In this document: one piece after another, positions 51,771 to 62,370 of the stretch
Layout: the number at the start of each line of letters is the position of its first letter
Position numbering within the stretch: position 1 is the stretch's first letter
Notes under the pieces: generated by a model
Told to the model about the DNA's origin: nothing
Seen by the model: the letters and a program-made list of their open reading frames with translations, nothing else
Database searches by the model: none
Origin: Anopheles merus
Taxonomy: Eukaryota; Arthropoda; Insecta; Diptera; Culicidae
Length of the DNA: 64,000 nucleotides
Reading direction: 5' to 3'
NCBI RefSeq assembly: GCF_017562075.2
Contig: NC_054082.1
Location: 61,548,906-61,612,905 of the forward strand
Program-made: the position numbers and the translations under genes

Positions 51771-52631
51771 GTTCGAGGATCGACAAGGAGCGTCCGGTCT
51801 TCAGCTAGCGGCCGCTAGAGGTCTCGGGCTGGACGATAAACGTTCGGACTGAACGAAAGGGATCGACCGAGCGTTTGACGGATAGCCGGTGACCGCATGG
51901 ACTGCGAAAGAGGGCTTTCTTTTTGATCCCGGACCTGCGTGGAAGCGGACGAATTTTTAGTTTCACTCTCTCGGTTACTAAAATTTTGTGCTGTTAAAGG
52001 CTTAATAAAAAAAATCCCGAATTACTTAAAAAAGCCGTTTTTTTGGTAAATTATTTATCTGCAGGCCGGGCGTTGTGTTAACGCGCAACAGACCCTTTCT
52101 TTTTAAAACAACTGTTCGTCGCCTTAGTCCGGTCCGTGCTTGAATTTAATGTTGTAACATGGTCTCCGCAGGCCGGTCTCGTAGTACCCGTAACAACATG
52201 CCCGTCATGGGTTCAATCCCCAAATGGACCGTGCCGCCATACGTAGGACTGACTGTCCTGCTATGGGGGGAAATCAATTAGTCACTGAAAGCCAAACCCA
52301 CAAGTGGTGCAGGCAGGCCTTGACCGACAACGGTTGTTGAGCCAAAGAAGAAGAGAACATGGTCTCCGCACACTTTTATAGTTTGCAATGTTAATACTTA
52401 TTGCTTATTTATTTTTTTATATTAAATATTACATAAAATAGGCGCGTTTACAAGACACGCACTGTACGAGATAAAACAGGACGAGCACGCGCTACGTCCG
52501 TCCGGGTCGGCGGATACAAGATGAAGAGGTCGATCCCGGGCCCTTCATTCCCGAACTTAGCCGAGCAGCGCCGAGCTTAGCCGAACGCGTACGTCAAGCC
52601 CTTGTCACGTGGCGACAGGGTTCAATAGCGG
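51771..52631. other. Unassigned insert in L3, carries S1
   Basis: About 0.86 kb between two halves of the L3 frame (DPVTYG on the left; VLRSVSQHTLTTG then RIERIQKKI on the right). Apart from S1 I recognise nothing. It includes GC-rich sequence with NotI-like GCGGCCGC (51809-51816), an AATAAAAAAAAT stretch near 52003, and GTGTTAACGCGCAACAGACC. It could be a solo LTR or a non-autonomous DNA element. The ends are not clear and I could not define a target duplication. Confidence 0.4.
52171..52355 (+). mobile_element. S1: tRNA-derived SINE
   Basis: 185 bp with a perfect 15-bp duplication AACATGGTCTCCGCA (52156-52170, 52356-52370). The head looks like a tRNA: box A region GGTCTCGTAGTAC and box B GGGTTCAATCCCC about 35 bases further on. 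The tail ends CCAAAGAAGAAGAGA. It resembles mosquito SINEs of about 200 bp that I remember from Anopheles. Transcribed by RNA polymerase III if active; mobilised by LINE enzymes. Confidence 0.88.
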
Positions 52632-52721
52632 TGCTGCGCTCAGTTTCCCAACACACACTAACAACTGGTCCACACGAATTGAGCGAATTCAGAAAAAAAT
52701 CACAAAAATAGCTATGATAAC
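52632..52721 (+). pseudogene. L3 C-terminal fragment before B3
   Basis: Reads VLRSVSQHTLTTG, then in another frame RIERIQKKITKIAMI, the conserved LINE motif after the RT. Cut by the B3 LTR at 52722. Confidence 0.8.
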
Positions 52722-52946
52722 TGTTAGGATAGCTCGAACGAACTCGGCCTGCGATTGTAAACGCGTGAAGTAGCAGGTCGTTAGCGGAAGAGAGGAACAG
52801 GAAACACGATTATCCGGGCGGATTGGATCGGTCTCTTGATCGGTGAACGCCATACAAGTCGGACGTGTTTTTAAACCTAGTGCTAAAATAAAATAAAGTT
52901 AAAGGTTCTAAAAAAGTCCTAAAGTCGTTTACCGGGAGCCGCAACA
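52722..52946 (+). repeat. B3 5' LTR
   Basis: TGTTAGGATAGC to GAGCCGCAACA, with AAAATAAAATAAAG near the end. Identical to 57603-57827. Confidence 0.95.
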
Positions 52947-53031
52947 CTTTTAAAAACACTCTAACTACACGCGACAGTATATACATACGCGTTATTAGTG
53001 AAGTGAAATCAACACCAAGCCAAGCATCACG

Positions 53032-56000
53032 ATGAACACCGCACCACAGCACAGCATCTCGGCAACGGATGGCACGCGTGACGAATCCGGTAAGGTAGGA
53101 CAAAGCTCCACTACCACAATCTCAGCGGTCACAGAAGTGCGCGAAGAACCGTGCGACGAAGCGAGTGGAAGTATGCAGCAAGGCAAGGTGCGTGCCACGG
53201 TGGCGAGAAGCACAACCTCGTCATCGAGTAAGGCAGAAACCATGAGGAAGCTTAACCTCTACAAGCAAAAGGAGATCGATCTGCGACGCCAGTTGATCGA
53301 ACTCGAGCTAGAATCAGTAAAGTTGCAACAATCGAGGATCGAGCAGGACATGGAAGAGGAGATAGATGAAGAGGAAGAAGTCCATTCTATCACGGATGCG
53401 GCCTACACATCGACGCTGATCGATTACGCTGTACCGAGGATGGACCAACGAGAGCAGCCGAAGGACGTTGACCTAGCGAAACTGAGTAGCACTCGATACG
53501 CTACAATGCTGAGTAATGAGGATACGAGTGCCGATCGTCGCAGCAAAAACGACCTCAACGTAGCTACGAGTAATGCACCGGTACCCGAGAAACCAGCGGA
53601 GCAGCAAGATGCAGTACAGGTGAGAAAAGTGACTAAACCTAACGCGGAACAATGGGCAGCGAGACACGCGGTCTCGGCGCTGCCTCCCTTTGCTGGGGAA
53701 CCGGAAAAGTGGGTACGTTTTATAAGTAGCTACAAAAGGAGCACAGCGTTGTGCGGATTTTCTGAAGAAGAAAATATTGAAAGATTACATGCCAGTTTAA
53801 AAGGGCCAGCCTTAAATCTGGTCGAAGGTTTACTAATGCTACCTGGCACACTTGAGGAAGCGTTAGAGACGTTAAAAAAGCGATTTGGCCGACCGGCGGT
53901 CATGGTAGAAGCATTATTAGACAAAATTAGGAAAACGCCAGCGGTGAAAACTGATAAACCAGAAACCTTTCTAGAATTCGGTGCAGCGGTTAGAAACGCG
54001 TGTGATTATCTTAGGGTTGCGGGTTTAGAAGAACACTTATGCAACCCAACACTGATTGAAGAAATAGTTAATCGCCTACCAGGGCATATGCAAATAGACT
54101 GGGCGATAGCTTGTGAGGAATATGTGGAGGGAACAAAACGAAAAGTGACGTTACTCGAATTTAATCATTTCATGAAAAAAATAGTGAATGCAGTGGGAAG
54201 GTTAACGCACTACAGTGGACACAACGAGCGTAAGCAGGAAAGCAAACAGAGAGATAGGAATTACTCGCACGTTCATAGAGAAGGCAACCATGAAGACCAA
54301 ATGTGTTACGCGTGCAAGTTGAGAAATCACGAAATACGAGACTGTAGGAAATTTGTGAGGTACAGTACAAGTGAAAAGTGGAATGTTATACGAGCAGCTA
54401 AATTGTGCATTAGGTGTTTGCGATCGCACGGGCGAAGGCCATGCAACAATCCTGTAGTTTGTTTCGTTGACAGTTGCACAAGGCAACATCACCCATTACT
54501 CCATCAATCGTCGGAAAATCAGAATGTCGCTCCGTGTAATCACAGTGCGCACATAGAAAAAAAGGAAGAATGTTTATTTCGTATAATGCCAGTCACATTG
54601 TATCGCGGGAATAACCAAATTGACACATACGCCTTTGTTGACGAAGGATCCTCCCTAACCATGATCGAAATGTCTTTAGCTAAAGAATTGGGTGTCCATG
54701 GGGAAAAGGATCCACTGCAGCTTGTGTGGACAGGACAAATTTCTAGAATCGAAGAAGACTCCGAGCGAGTTAACCTAAAAATATCTGGGAAAAATCAATC
54801 TAGAATATTCTCACTAGCAAACGTTAGAACAGTTAGCAATTTAAATTTACCCAGCCAATCATTGTCGACAAAAAATATCTATCGTTTTCCACATTTAAAA
54901 GGCCTACCTATACAATGTTACACAAATCAAACTCCTAGATTGCTTATAGGTATCGACCACCTTAAACTAATTGTTCCATTGAAGGTTCGTGAAGGAGCAA
55001 AACAAGAACCAATAGCGGCAAAAACACGCCTAGGGTGGGGCGTACATGGCGGAAATTGTGCTTTAAATCGAGCACCTTATCTAAATAATTTTCATTCTAA
55101 ATTTGGTTTAATGATTGAAAATCAACTAAAATTTTATTTTTCTGGCGAAGATATAGGTACGAAACCCTTACCCAGACCGATTTCTCAGGAAGAAGAACGA
55201 AGTGCAAAACTATTAAGGGAAACTACAAAATGTATAGGAAACCGATACGAAACTGGTTTATTGTGGAAATGGGACGAAATCCAGTTGCCTGACAGTTACC
55301 AAATGGCGTTGAAAAGATTGCAGCAACTAGAAAAGAAATTACTACGAAACAGTGATTTGAAGGAAAATGTTGAGAACCAAATCCAACAGTACGTAGCAAA
55401 AGGTTACGCCCATGCAGCCAACGAAGAGGAGATGACAACTGTCGATCCTAAAACCTGGTATTTGCCAATTGGGGTAGTTATTAATCCCAAAAAGCCAGGT
55501 AAGGTGCGTATAATATGGGACGCATCAGCTACAGTGCAGGGAGTATCACTTAATAGCACACTTCTAAAAGGTCCAGAGGAATTAATAACCACAATACTTC
55601 CCTCTATTTACTTTAGATTCAGGCAGTTTCCGTATGCAGTTAGTGGCGATATACGCGAAATGTTCCATCAGGTGAGGATAAGGAAAGAAGATAGAAATGC
55701 CCAGCGCTTTTTGTGGAGAACCGATTCTTCGTTAAATCCCACGATTTACATTATGGATGTGGCAACTTTTGGATCTACTTGTTCGCCAGCATCTGCAAGA
55801 TACGTGAAGGATTTAAACGCGGCAACGTTCAAGGATCAGTATCCAAGGGCTTACGATGCGATCATAAACGAACATTTTGTCGACGATTTTGTTGCAAGTT
55901 TCGAGTCTATCAGTGAAGCAAAAACGATCGCTAAGAATCGCTTGAACGTACATACATCACCGGAGACAGAACTTAATATCGAATTTGAAAATTTTGACGA

Positions 56001-57249
56001 TTTTAAATGTCTGCTTCTGGCAACAGCACAAATGGTAAAATCGTCTAAGAACTCTTCAGGTGGAACTATTGAAGAGTCAATGGACTTTAGTAAGGAAGAA
56101 CTTATTGAAGCAGAAAATTATGTATGGAAATTAGTTCAACACGAAACTTTTCCAACTGAAATCGATAGCATAAGAAAACATAGAGGAATCGCAGGTAATC
56201 TGCGAGACTTAAGCCCATTTCTAGACGAGGTAGGAGTTTTGAGATCAGAAGGTAGAATCGCCCTAGCTAAATGCATTCCATACGATATGAAATTTCCAAT
56301 TATATTACCAAGAAATCATAGAGCTACTAAGCTTCTTATCAAACATTATCACGAAGATATGCACCATGCTAACGGAGAAACGGTAGTAAATGAAATTCGC
56401 CAAAAATACAGTATCCCACGATTAAGGGCGACATTACGTAGCATTACGAAAGATTGCCAATTTTGTAAAATCCGCAAGGCAACCCCATGTATACCACGGA
56501 TGGCGCCATTACCACCTGCTCGTTTGGCAGTGGGATTTCGTCCTTTTACCCATGTAGGGCTCGATTATTTTGGTCCTATGACTGTGAAGGTCGGTAGAAG
56601 TGCAGTCAAACGTTGGGTGGCCTTATTCACATGCCTAACCATACGCGCAGTGCATTTGGAAGTTGCTCACAACTTGACAACCGAGAGTTGCATAGCATGT
56701 GTGCGACGATTTATATGTCGTCGTGGAGCACCTTCCGTGATATACAGCGACAACGGAACCATTTTTAAGGGTGCAAAGGCCATACTAGAACATCAACTTG
56801 CTCCGATAAATAGGGAATTGAGCATTAGCTTCACAAACACCGATACACAGTGGAATTGCATACCCCCTGCTACACCGCACATGGGTGGCGCATGGGAGAG
56901 GATGGTGCGATCGGTAAAGGAAGCTATGCGTAGTATTGCTTGCGCAGAAATGAAAAATTTGAACGATGAAGGCTTGCTTACCCTAGTAGGAGAGGCTGAA
57001 AAAATAGTAAATTCTAGACCCCTTACCTATCTACCATTGGATTCAGAAGAAAGTGAAGCATTGACCCCAAACCATTTTTTACTTGGTAGTTCAAGTGGTT
57101 CTAAACCACTACTAGATCACGACTGTACCTACCCTGTCAGGATTAAAGGAAGCTGGGAGCTAATTCAAACACAAACAAATCAATTTTGGCGTCGATGGGT
57201 TATTGGCCTGTCGATGGCCTGTAATAACACGCAGGACAAAATGGTTTAA
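53032..57249 (+). CDS. gag-pol: B3 gag-pol with RT-to-integrase deletion
   Basis: 1405 codons, starting MNTAPQHS 86 bases after the LTR. Coiled coil (about 70-117); BEL gag domain (about 215-375, LPPFAGEPEKWVRFISSYKR); zinc knuckles (CYACKLRNHEIRDC about 425, CIRCLRSHGRRPC about 460); retropepsin with TYAFVDEGSS (about 532); RT with YAVSGDIREMFHQV and catalytic HFVDDFVAS (about 947). At about residue 968 (AKTIAKN then RLNVHTSPE, near 55935) the frame jumps straight to the spacer before integrase. The rest of RT and the whole RNase H are missing. Integrase follows with its HHCC region (YHEDMHH, CQFCK), GLDYFGPM, YSDNGTIF and GGAWERM (D,D,E). A frameshift near 57210, beside a small local repeat of CGATGG, ends the ORF. 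Family gag-pols are usually several hundred residues longer. Confidence 0.93.
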   Translation: MNTAPQHSISATDGTRDESGKVGQSSTTTISAVTEVREEPCDEASGSMQQGKVRATVARSTTSSSSKAETMRKLNLYKQKEIDLRRQLIELELESVKLQQSRIEQDMEEEIDEEEEVHSITDAAYTSTLIDYAVPRMDQREQPKDVDLAKLSSTRYATMLSNEDTSADRRSKNDLNVATSNAPVPEKPAEQQDAVQVRKVTKPNAEQWAARHAVSALPPFAGEPEKWVRFISSYKRSTALCGFSEEENIERLHASLKGPALNLVEGLLMLPGTLEEALETLKKRFGRPAVMVEALLDKIRKTPAVKTDKPETFLEFGAAVRNACDYLRVAGLEEHLCNPTLIEEIVNRLPGHMQIDWAIACEEYVEGTKRKVTLLEFNHFMKKIVNAVGRLTHYSGHNERKQESKQRDRNYSHVHREGNHEDQMCYACKLRNHEIRDCRKFVRYSTSEKWNVIRAAKLCIRCLRSHGRRPCNNPVVCFVDSCTRQHHPLLHQSSENQNVAPCNHSAHIEKKEECLFRIMPVTLYRGNNQIDTYAFVDEGSSLTMIEMSLAKELGVHGEKDPLQLVWTGQISRIEEDSERVNLKISGKNQSRIFSLANVRTVSNLNLPSQSLSTKNIYRFPHLKGLPIQCYTNQTPRLLIGIDHLKLIVPLKVREGAKQEPIAAKTRLGWGVHGGNCALNRAPYLNNFHSKFGLMIENQLKFYFSGEDIGTKPLPRPISQEEERSAKLLRETTKCIGNRYETGLLWKWDEIQLPDSYQMALKRLQQLEKKLLRNSDLKENVENQIQQYVAKGYAHAANEEEMTTVDPKTWYLPIGVVINPKKPGKVRIIWDASATVQGVSLNSTLLKGPEELITTILPSIYFRFRQFPYAVSGDIREMFHQVRIRKEDRNAQRFLWRTDSSLNPTIYIMDVATFGSTCSPASARYVKDLNAATFKDQYPRAYDAIINEHFVDDFVASFESISEAKTIAKNRLNVHTSPETELNIEFENFDDFKCLLLATAQMVKSSKNSSGGTIEESMDFSKEELIEAENYVWKLVQHETFPTEIDSIRKHRGIAGNLRDLSPFLDEVGVLRSEGRIALAKCIPYDMKFPIILPRNHRATKLLIKHYHEDMHHANGETVVNEIRQKYSIPRLRATLRSITKDCQFCKIRKATPCIPRMAPLPPARLAVGFRPFTHVGLDYFGPMTVKVGRSAVKRWVALFTCLTIRAVHLEVAHNLTTESCIACVRRFICRRGAPSVIYSDNGTIFKGAKAILEHQLAPINRELSISFTNTDTQWNCIPPATPHMGGAWERMVRSVKEAMRSIACAEMKNLNDEGLLTLVGEAEKIVNSRPLTYLPLDSEESEALTPNHFLLGSSSGSKPLLDHDCTYPVRIKGSWELIQTQTNQFWRRWVIGLSMACNNTQDKMV

Positions 57250-57493
57250 CGAAACAAAACCCATTGAATTAGGAAACATAGTACTTATTGTTGATGAGAA
57301 GAGAAGAAATAAATGGCTTCGCGGGAAAGTCATTGAAATTCGGAAGGGTTGGGATGGAAGAATTCGTCAAGCTGTGGTGGAAACGTCTGAAGGAAAATTT
57401 TTGCGAGCAGTGTCGAAACTTGCCATACTTGATATAGTAACGAATAATTTTGATACCCCGAACATTGATGGAGAAAATCGCGAATTGAAATAA
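57203..57493 (+). pseudogene. pol: B3 integrase C-terminal domain, out of frame
   Basis: Reads VITRRTKWFNETKPIELGNI, then VDEKRRNKWLRGKVIEIRKG, the conserved C-terminal domain of BEL pol. It is shifted relative to the main ORF by the lesion near 57210 and ends at a stop at 57491-57493. Confidence 0.88.
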
Positions 57494-57602
57494 TTGCAAT
57501 TGTAAGTAATACAGGAGTGGTGTATGCCTTCGTTCGACGCAAGGATTCAGTGAACAAAGAGCCTAGGTAGAATAGTCCACACTTAGTTCACGGGAGGAGG
57601 AA

Positions 57603-57827
57603 TGTTAGGATAGCTCGAACGAACTCGGCCTGCGATTGTAAACGCGTGAAGTAGCAGGTCGTTAGCGGAAGAGAGGAACAGGAAACACGATTATCCGGGC
57701 GGATTGGATCGGTCTCTTGATCGGTGAACGCCATACAAGTCGGACGTGTTTTTAAACCTAGTGCTAAAATAAAATAAAGTTAAAGGTTCTAAAAAAGTCC
57801 TAAAGTCGTTTACCGGGAGCCGCAACA
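57603..57827 (+). repeat. B3 3' LTR
   Basis: Identical partner of 52722-52946, directly after the purine tract. Confidence 0.95.
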
Positions 57828-58200
57828 AGAACCTTACGGTGGAACTTGGACCAGCCTCTAACCTATCAAACTAGACGTCTTCTTCTAGGATTGTAGTCTT
57901 TAGAGAGACGTAGGGAGGTAGCACAAGCAGTTTTTGTAGCAAAATTAATAAAAGGCGAAATTGATGCTCCTGAGCTTCTTCTTAAAATCAATTTGTACGT
58001 CCCTGACCACGCCCTACGTCCTCGAAATTTTCTGATCAAAATAGACCAGCCCGTACTTACGGAGGAGCTCATGATCCAATTATTTCAATGTGTAAAGCTT
58101 TCAATAAGTTCTACTGCTTTTTTGACTTCAACATTACAGTTGCCACGTTTAAATGTTCATGTCTTACAATATATAGCAAGTAAGGTTATTTTAAGTATTG
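57828..58200 (+). pseudogene. L3 C-terminal fragment after B3
   Basis: Continues in frame from 52721 if B3 and one 5-bp duplication are removed: TLRWNLDQPLTYQTRRLLLG, an in-frame TAG near 57893, then RRREVAQAVFVAKLIKGEID and LYVPDHALRPRNF. This matches the terminal helices of CR1/Jockey ORF2. Ends at R2. Confidence 0.82.
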
Positions 58201-58219
58201 TTGTTGTTGTTATCCGGCA

Positions 58220-60031
58220 CTACAACCGCTTTGCGGTCTTGGCCTGCCTCAGGAGTGTCCGAAACCGCTCACGGTCTCGCGCCTTCGTCTGCCAGTCCGT
58301 TATCCCGGCCTTAATGGAGGCCGCCTCCACGCCATCTTGCCACCTCAATTTGGGCCTACCACGCCTCCTCTGTCCTTGTGGACGGCCTAAAAAGACTTTA
58401 CGGGCTGGGTCGTCCGTTTCCATGCGTATAACATGGCCAGCCTACCGGAGCCTGGCGAGCTTTATACGCTGTACGACAGTGAGGTCGCCGTACATCTCGT
58501 ATAGCTCGTCATTATAGCGGCTCCTCCATTGTCCTTCCACACATACGGGGTCAAGTATCCTTCTGAGCATCTTCCTCTCGAACGCGGCTAAGAGGGTTTC
58601 GTCAGATTTGGACAGTGTCCATGTCTCAGAGGCGTATGTGAGTACTGGTACTATATAGGTACTATATAGTCCCAGCTTCGTCCGTCGCGACAGGTTCTTT
58701 GAGGTAAACTGCTTTTTCAGGCTGTAGAATGACCGGTTGGCAGCCAGCATCCTTGCGCGCAACTCAGCTACCATGCTGTTGTCGTTGCTGACCTTTGACC
58801 CAAGATAGGTGAATTGTGGGACGACTTCAAAAGTGCGTTCACCTATCTGTACGTCACGCCTACGTAGATTCGGATTATTTATTGGTAGGTCCGCTGATGT
58901 TGCCACCATCAGTTTGGTCTTTGCCTCGTTTATCTGCAATCCGAGGCTCTCTGCCGCCTGCTCAATCCCTTGGTAGGCTTCTGCTACATAGGAGAGCCGC
59001 AGACCAATGATGTCTATATCATCAGCGTATGCCAGGATCTGGGTTGACTTATAGAAGATGGTTCCCGTAGTCTCCACCCTCGAGTCGCGGATGGCCCTCT
59101 CTAGCGCCAAGTTGAATAGGAGACAGGCAAGCCCGTCCCCCTGGCGCAGACCTTTGGTGGTAGCAAAAGGTCCTGAGAGTTTTCCATCCACCCTCACCTG
59201 GCATGTGACGTTGGTCATAGTCATTCTAACTAGCCTTATCAGTTTGGCCGGGATTCCAAATGAGCTCATAGCGTCGTACAGTTTTACCCTGGCTATGCTA
59301 TCGTATGCGGCTTTGAAGTCTATGAAGAGATGGTATGTGTCGTTTTTGTATTCAGCCATCTTCTCCAAGATCTGCCGCATGGTGAAGATCTGATCAGTGG
59401 TTGATTTTCCGTTTCGGAATCCTCTTTGATAGTTTCCTACTATCTCTTCGACGTGCGGGACAAGGCGATCCTGAAGGATCAGGGAGAATATTTTATAGGC
59501 GGTATTCAACACCGTAATACCCCTGTAGTTGTTGCAGTCCAACCTGTCTCCCTTCTTGTATACGGGGTAGATGATGCCGAGATTCCAATCACAAGGCATC
59601 GATTCGCTATCCCACACCTCAGTAACAATTTGATGAATCTCGTTTTCTAGTCGTGCACCTCCATTCTTGACCAGTTCGGCTGCGATTCCGTCGGTTCCGG
59701 GTGCCTTGTTATTTTTCAGCCGACGGATAGCCTTGTTTCTTGTGATAGCCTTGTGTTTCTTCTATGCTAGGTGGCAGTAGCATGACACTATCTGCTAGTG
59801 GCGCTTCTAGCTGTTCGTTTAACTGGTCGTTGAGTAATTCATCAAAGTACTGAGCCCACCGCGAGAGGACCTCTGGCTGGTTACTAACCAGATCTCCATC
59901 CTTGTTGCGACAGCAGGTTACCTTAGGTACCACGTTGTTTCGGTGACCTGCTATCGCTTGGTAAAACTTTCGTGTCGGTCCGTACGCCTCTCTGGTTTGC
60001 TCGAGTTCCCGCATGTTTTGCTCTTCCAAAG
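58220..60031 (-). pseudogene. R2 reverse transcriptase, broken
   Basis: Continues after H3 with LEEQNMRELEQTREAYG. A local duplication of about 17 bases near 59735 (two copies of a CTTGTTTCTTGTGATAG-like stretch) shifts the frame before KNNKAPGTDGIAAEL. RT landmarks as in R1, with AYADDIDIIG near 59020. A G-to-A change makes TAG near 58442 (RLR-stop-AGHVIRM; R1 has TGG). The remainder, METDDPARKVFLGRP and so on, ends at 58220. R2 lacks the 7-base excess seen in R1. Confidence 0.9.
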
Positions 60032-61149
60032 TAGACATGGGCAAAATGAATCAGAACTGAATGATTCATTCCAATCTTTACACTGAGTGAACGAGTACCG
60101 CACCGCCAGATAAATGGAAATGATTCTTCCGCACGCTAGCGGTGCGGTATTGATTCTCCGTGCGGACGCTCTCCCTATCGACTATGAAAGTGTGCGATAC
60201 ATCTCCGCACGCTAGCGGTGCGGTATTGATTCTCCGTGCGGACGCTCTCCCTGTCGACTATGAAAGTGTGCGATACATCTCCGCACGCTAGCGGTGCGGT
60301 ATTGATTCTTTGTGTGGACGTTCTCCGCGCCGACTATGAATGTGTGCGATACATCTCCGCACGCTAGCGGTGCGGTAATGATTCTTTGTGCGGACGTTCT
60401 CCGCGCCGACTATGAATGTGTGCGATACATCTCCGCACGCTAGCGGTGCGGTATTGGTTCTCCGTGCGGAAACTCTCCATACCGATCATGAAAGTGTGCA
60501 ACAAACCACCGTACGCGGTGCGGAGTTCATTCTCCTACTCAGAAAATCAGCATGCTTTTTCGATCTGATAGTGTGTTAACTAGAACGAGAAAGCTTCTGT
60601 TATCCATGTCTTCTTTCCCGTTCCGCAAAATAGCAATACACTCTCGCTCTATGTAGTTTTTTTTCACCAGACCGAAACTGCAGGTAATTTTCCATATGTT
60701 TGAAGCACCCCATGTCGGCTCTGAATTTATGAAGAAGATTCTCCTCATGGACTATAGTTAACCACAGTTTATTAAACTGTACGATTAATTGAATGAGTGT
60801 TATGAATCCGTTGTTTTGAACGGCGATAAAGTTACATTTTTATAAAAAATACTTTAAACGAGTAGAACACAAAATGAATAATGATATAAGGAAATAAAAC
60901 AAATCGTGATAAATTTAAAGTTTACATGAGCATTAAAACAACTTTGATTTCCTTTTTCTATGTTTGTAAATGTAACTTTATAAAAATAAAAAAATTAAAT
61001 CGTTTGGATATTTTTGCAGCATATAATCGATATTTAAAAACGTACCGCACCTCAGGCGTGCGAAAGAATCACCGCACGCGTTCAGTTCATTCCACTGAGC
61101 GAACTGGACCACACCTGATCTTTAAAAAGAATCATTTTTCCCATGACTA
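60032..61149. mobile_element. H3: hAT-type element with 76-bp repeats, relative of H1
   Basis: Left end TAGACATGGGCAAAATGAATC; right end read inward TAGTCATGGGAAAAATGATTC; perfect 8-bp duplication TTCCAAAG (60024-60031, 61150-61157). The first 13 bases match the H1 end, so H1 and H3 probably used the same transposase. The interior is a 76-bp repeat array and then AT-rich sequence (60530-61080) with no convincing ORF. Confidence 0.92.
60129..60527. repeat. Six 76-bp tandem repeats in H3
   Basis: The near-palindrome CCGCACGCTAGCGGTGCGG recurs at 60129, 60205, 60281, 60357 and 60433, and in a decayed form at 60509, exactly 76 bp apart each time. Between them lie GTGTGCGATACATCT-type linkers. 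Units 1-2 and 3-4 pair by shared variants (CTCCCTRTCGAC versus CTCCGCGCCGAC). Confidence 0.95.
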
Positions 61150-62370
61150 TTCCAAAGCATGCTTCTTAGAGCGGTGAACTCGTTTCTCTTCGCGTCTGAG
61201 CCGTGAATATTCCTCTGCGCATGCCCGCGTTCTATGCCGTTGCTGCATTGCTCGGTATGCAGTATTCTTACGATCGGTCACTTGTCTGCATTCATCGTCG
61301 AACCAGCCAGATTTGGTGTTGCCACGACGTGGTGGGAGTATATTTCTTGCACAGTTTATTATTTTTGTTTTTAGAGCGTTCCACCTCTCGCTCGTAGTTT
61401 CATATCTGTTTTCTGGTAGTAGAGACTCGTCTAAAGCGGCTTTGAATTCCTGTTGGACAGTAATGTCCCTTAGAGAGTCCGTGTCGAGCCGAGGCTGCGT
61501 GTTTTCTCCGCCCCCATTGGTGCGGGGGCGGGCGATTCTACAACGTATCACTAAGCCAACCAAGTAGTGATCGGAATCGATATTGGCTCCTCGATAAGTT
61601 CTGACGTTTAACAGGCTCGACTGTCGTCGGCGGCTTATTAACACGTGGTCGATCTGGTTGAAGGATTCGCCATCCGGGTGCGCCCACGTCATTTTGTGGA
61701 TGTCCCTCCGCGCAAATTTGGTACTTCCTACAACCAGATTGTTCGCTGCGGCGAACTGGACCAATCTACTACCATTATCGTTACTGTGCTCATGCAGACT
61801 GTGACAGCCAGTGTATTGGCGGTACATTGGCTCCCTACCGACTTTTGCGTTGAAGTCCCCCAGGATGATTTTGAGGTCATGCCTGGGGCACGCATCTATA
61901 GTTCTAGCGAGGCGGCCGTAAAAAAGGTCCTTCTCCTCTTCCTCTTTATCTTCGGTAGGGGCGTGAACGTTTATGAGGCTTATATTAAAAAATTTGCCTC
62001 GCATGCGCAGGGTGCATAGCCTATCGTTTATAGCCTTGAAATCTATGATTACGGATTTCAGCCGGGGACCTACGGCGAAACCCGTTCCGAGCACGTGGTG
62101 GCGGTCGTGGCAGCTGTAGTAAATATCGTAGCATTGCTTACCACGCCTGTTGTGCACACCGTTCCCTAGCCACCGAATCTCTTGGAGAGCTACGAGGTCC
62201 ATGCTCAATGTGGCTAGGGCGTCATCAAGTTGTTTCAAGGCTCCGGCTTTGCTAAGAGTGCGTACGTTCCATGAGCCCATTTTAATCGTTGTCCGGGGGC
62301 ATTGCGTTGGGTCGGTATCGTTAAGTCCGTTTCGTATCCTTCTGATGCTTTCTGTAGTCAGTTGTTCCAT
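61150..62370 (-). pseudogene. R2 endonuclease domain
   Basis: Starts MEQLTTESIRR; a second ATG lies just before the domain. AP-like endonuclease of the RTE clade: MGSWNVRTLSKAGALKQL, LVALQEIRWLG, FFNISLINVHAPTED, ILGDFNAKVGRE, FNQIDHVLIS and DSDHYLV. These are the Mg-binding and catalytic landmarks (N, E, D-N, D-H). It nicks target DNA to prime reverse transcription. The frame is open until H3 interrupts it in the linker (KKHALE). Confidence 0.9.

Larger units (their letters stand above)
52722..57827 (+). mobile_element. B3: young BEL/Pao element lacking RNase H
   Basis: 225-bp LTRs at 52722-52946 and 57603-57827, identical as far as I can read. Flanks ATAAC (52717-52721) and AGAAC (57828-57832) look like a 5-bp duplication with one mismatch. 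A single long gag-pol ORF is followed by a frameshifted integrase end and a purine tract (GGGAGGAGGAA, 57592-57602). At 5.1 kb it is shorter than typical BEL elements because of an internal deletion. Confidence 0.93.

Noticed and set aside
52171..52355. A real tRNA gene
   Set aside because: Only the A and B boxes resemble a tRNA. A body and tail follow, and a 15-bp target duplication shows it is a SINE.
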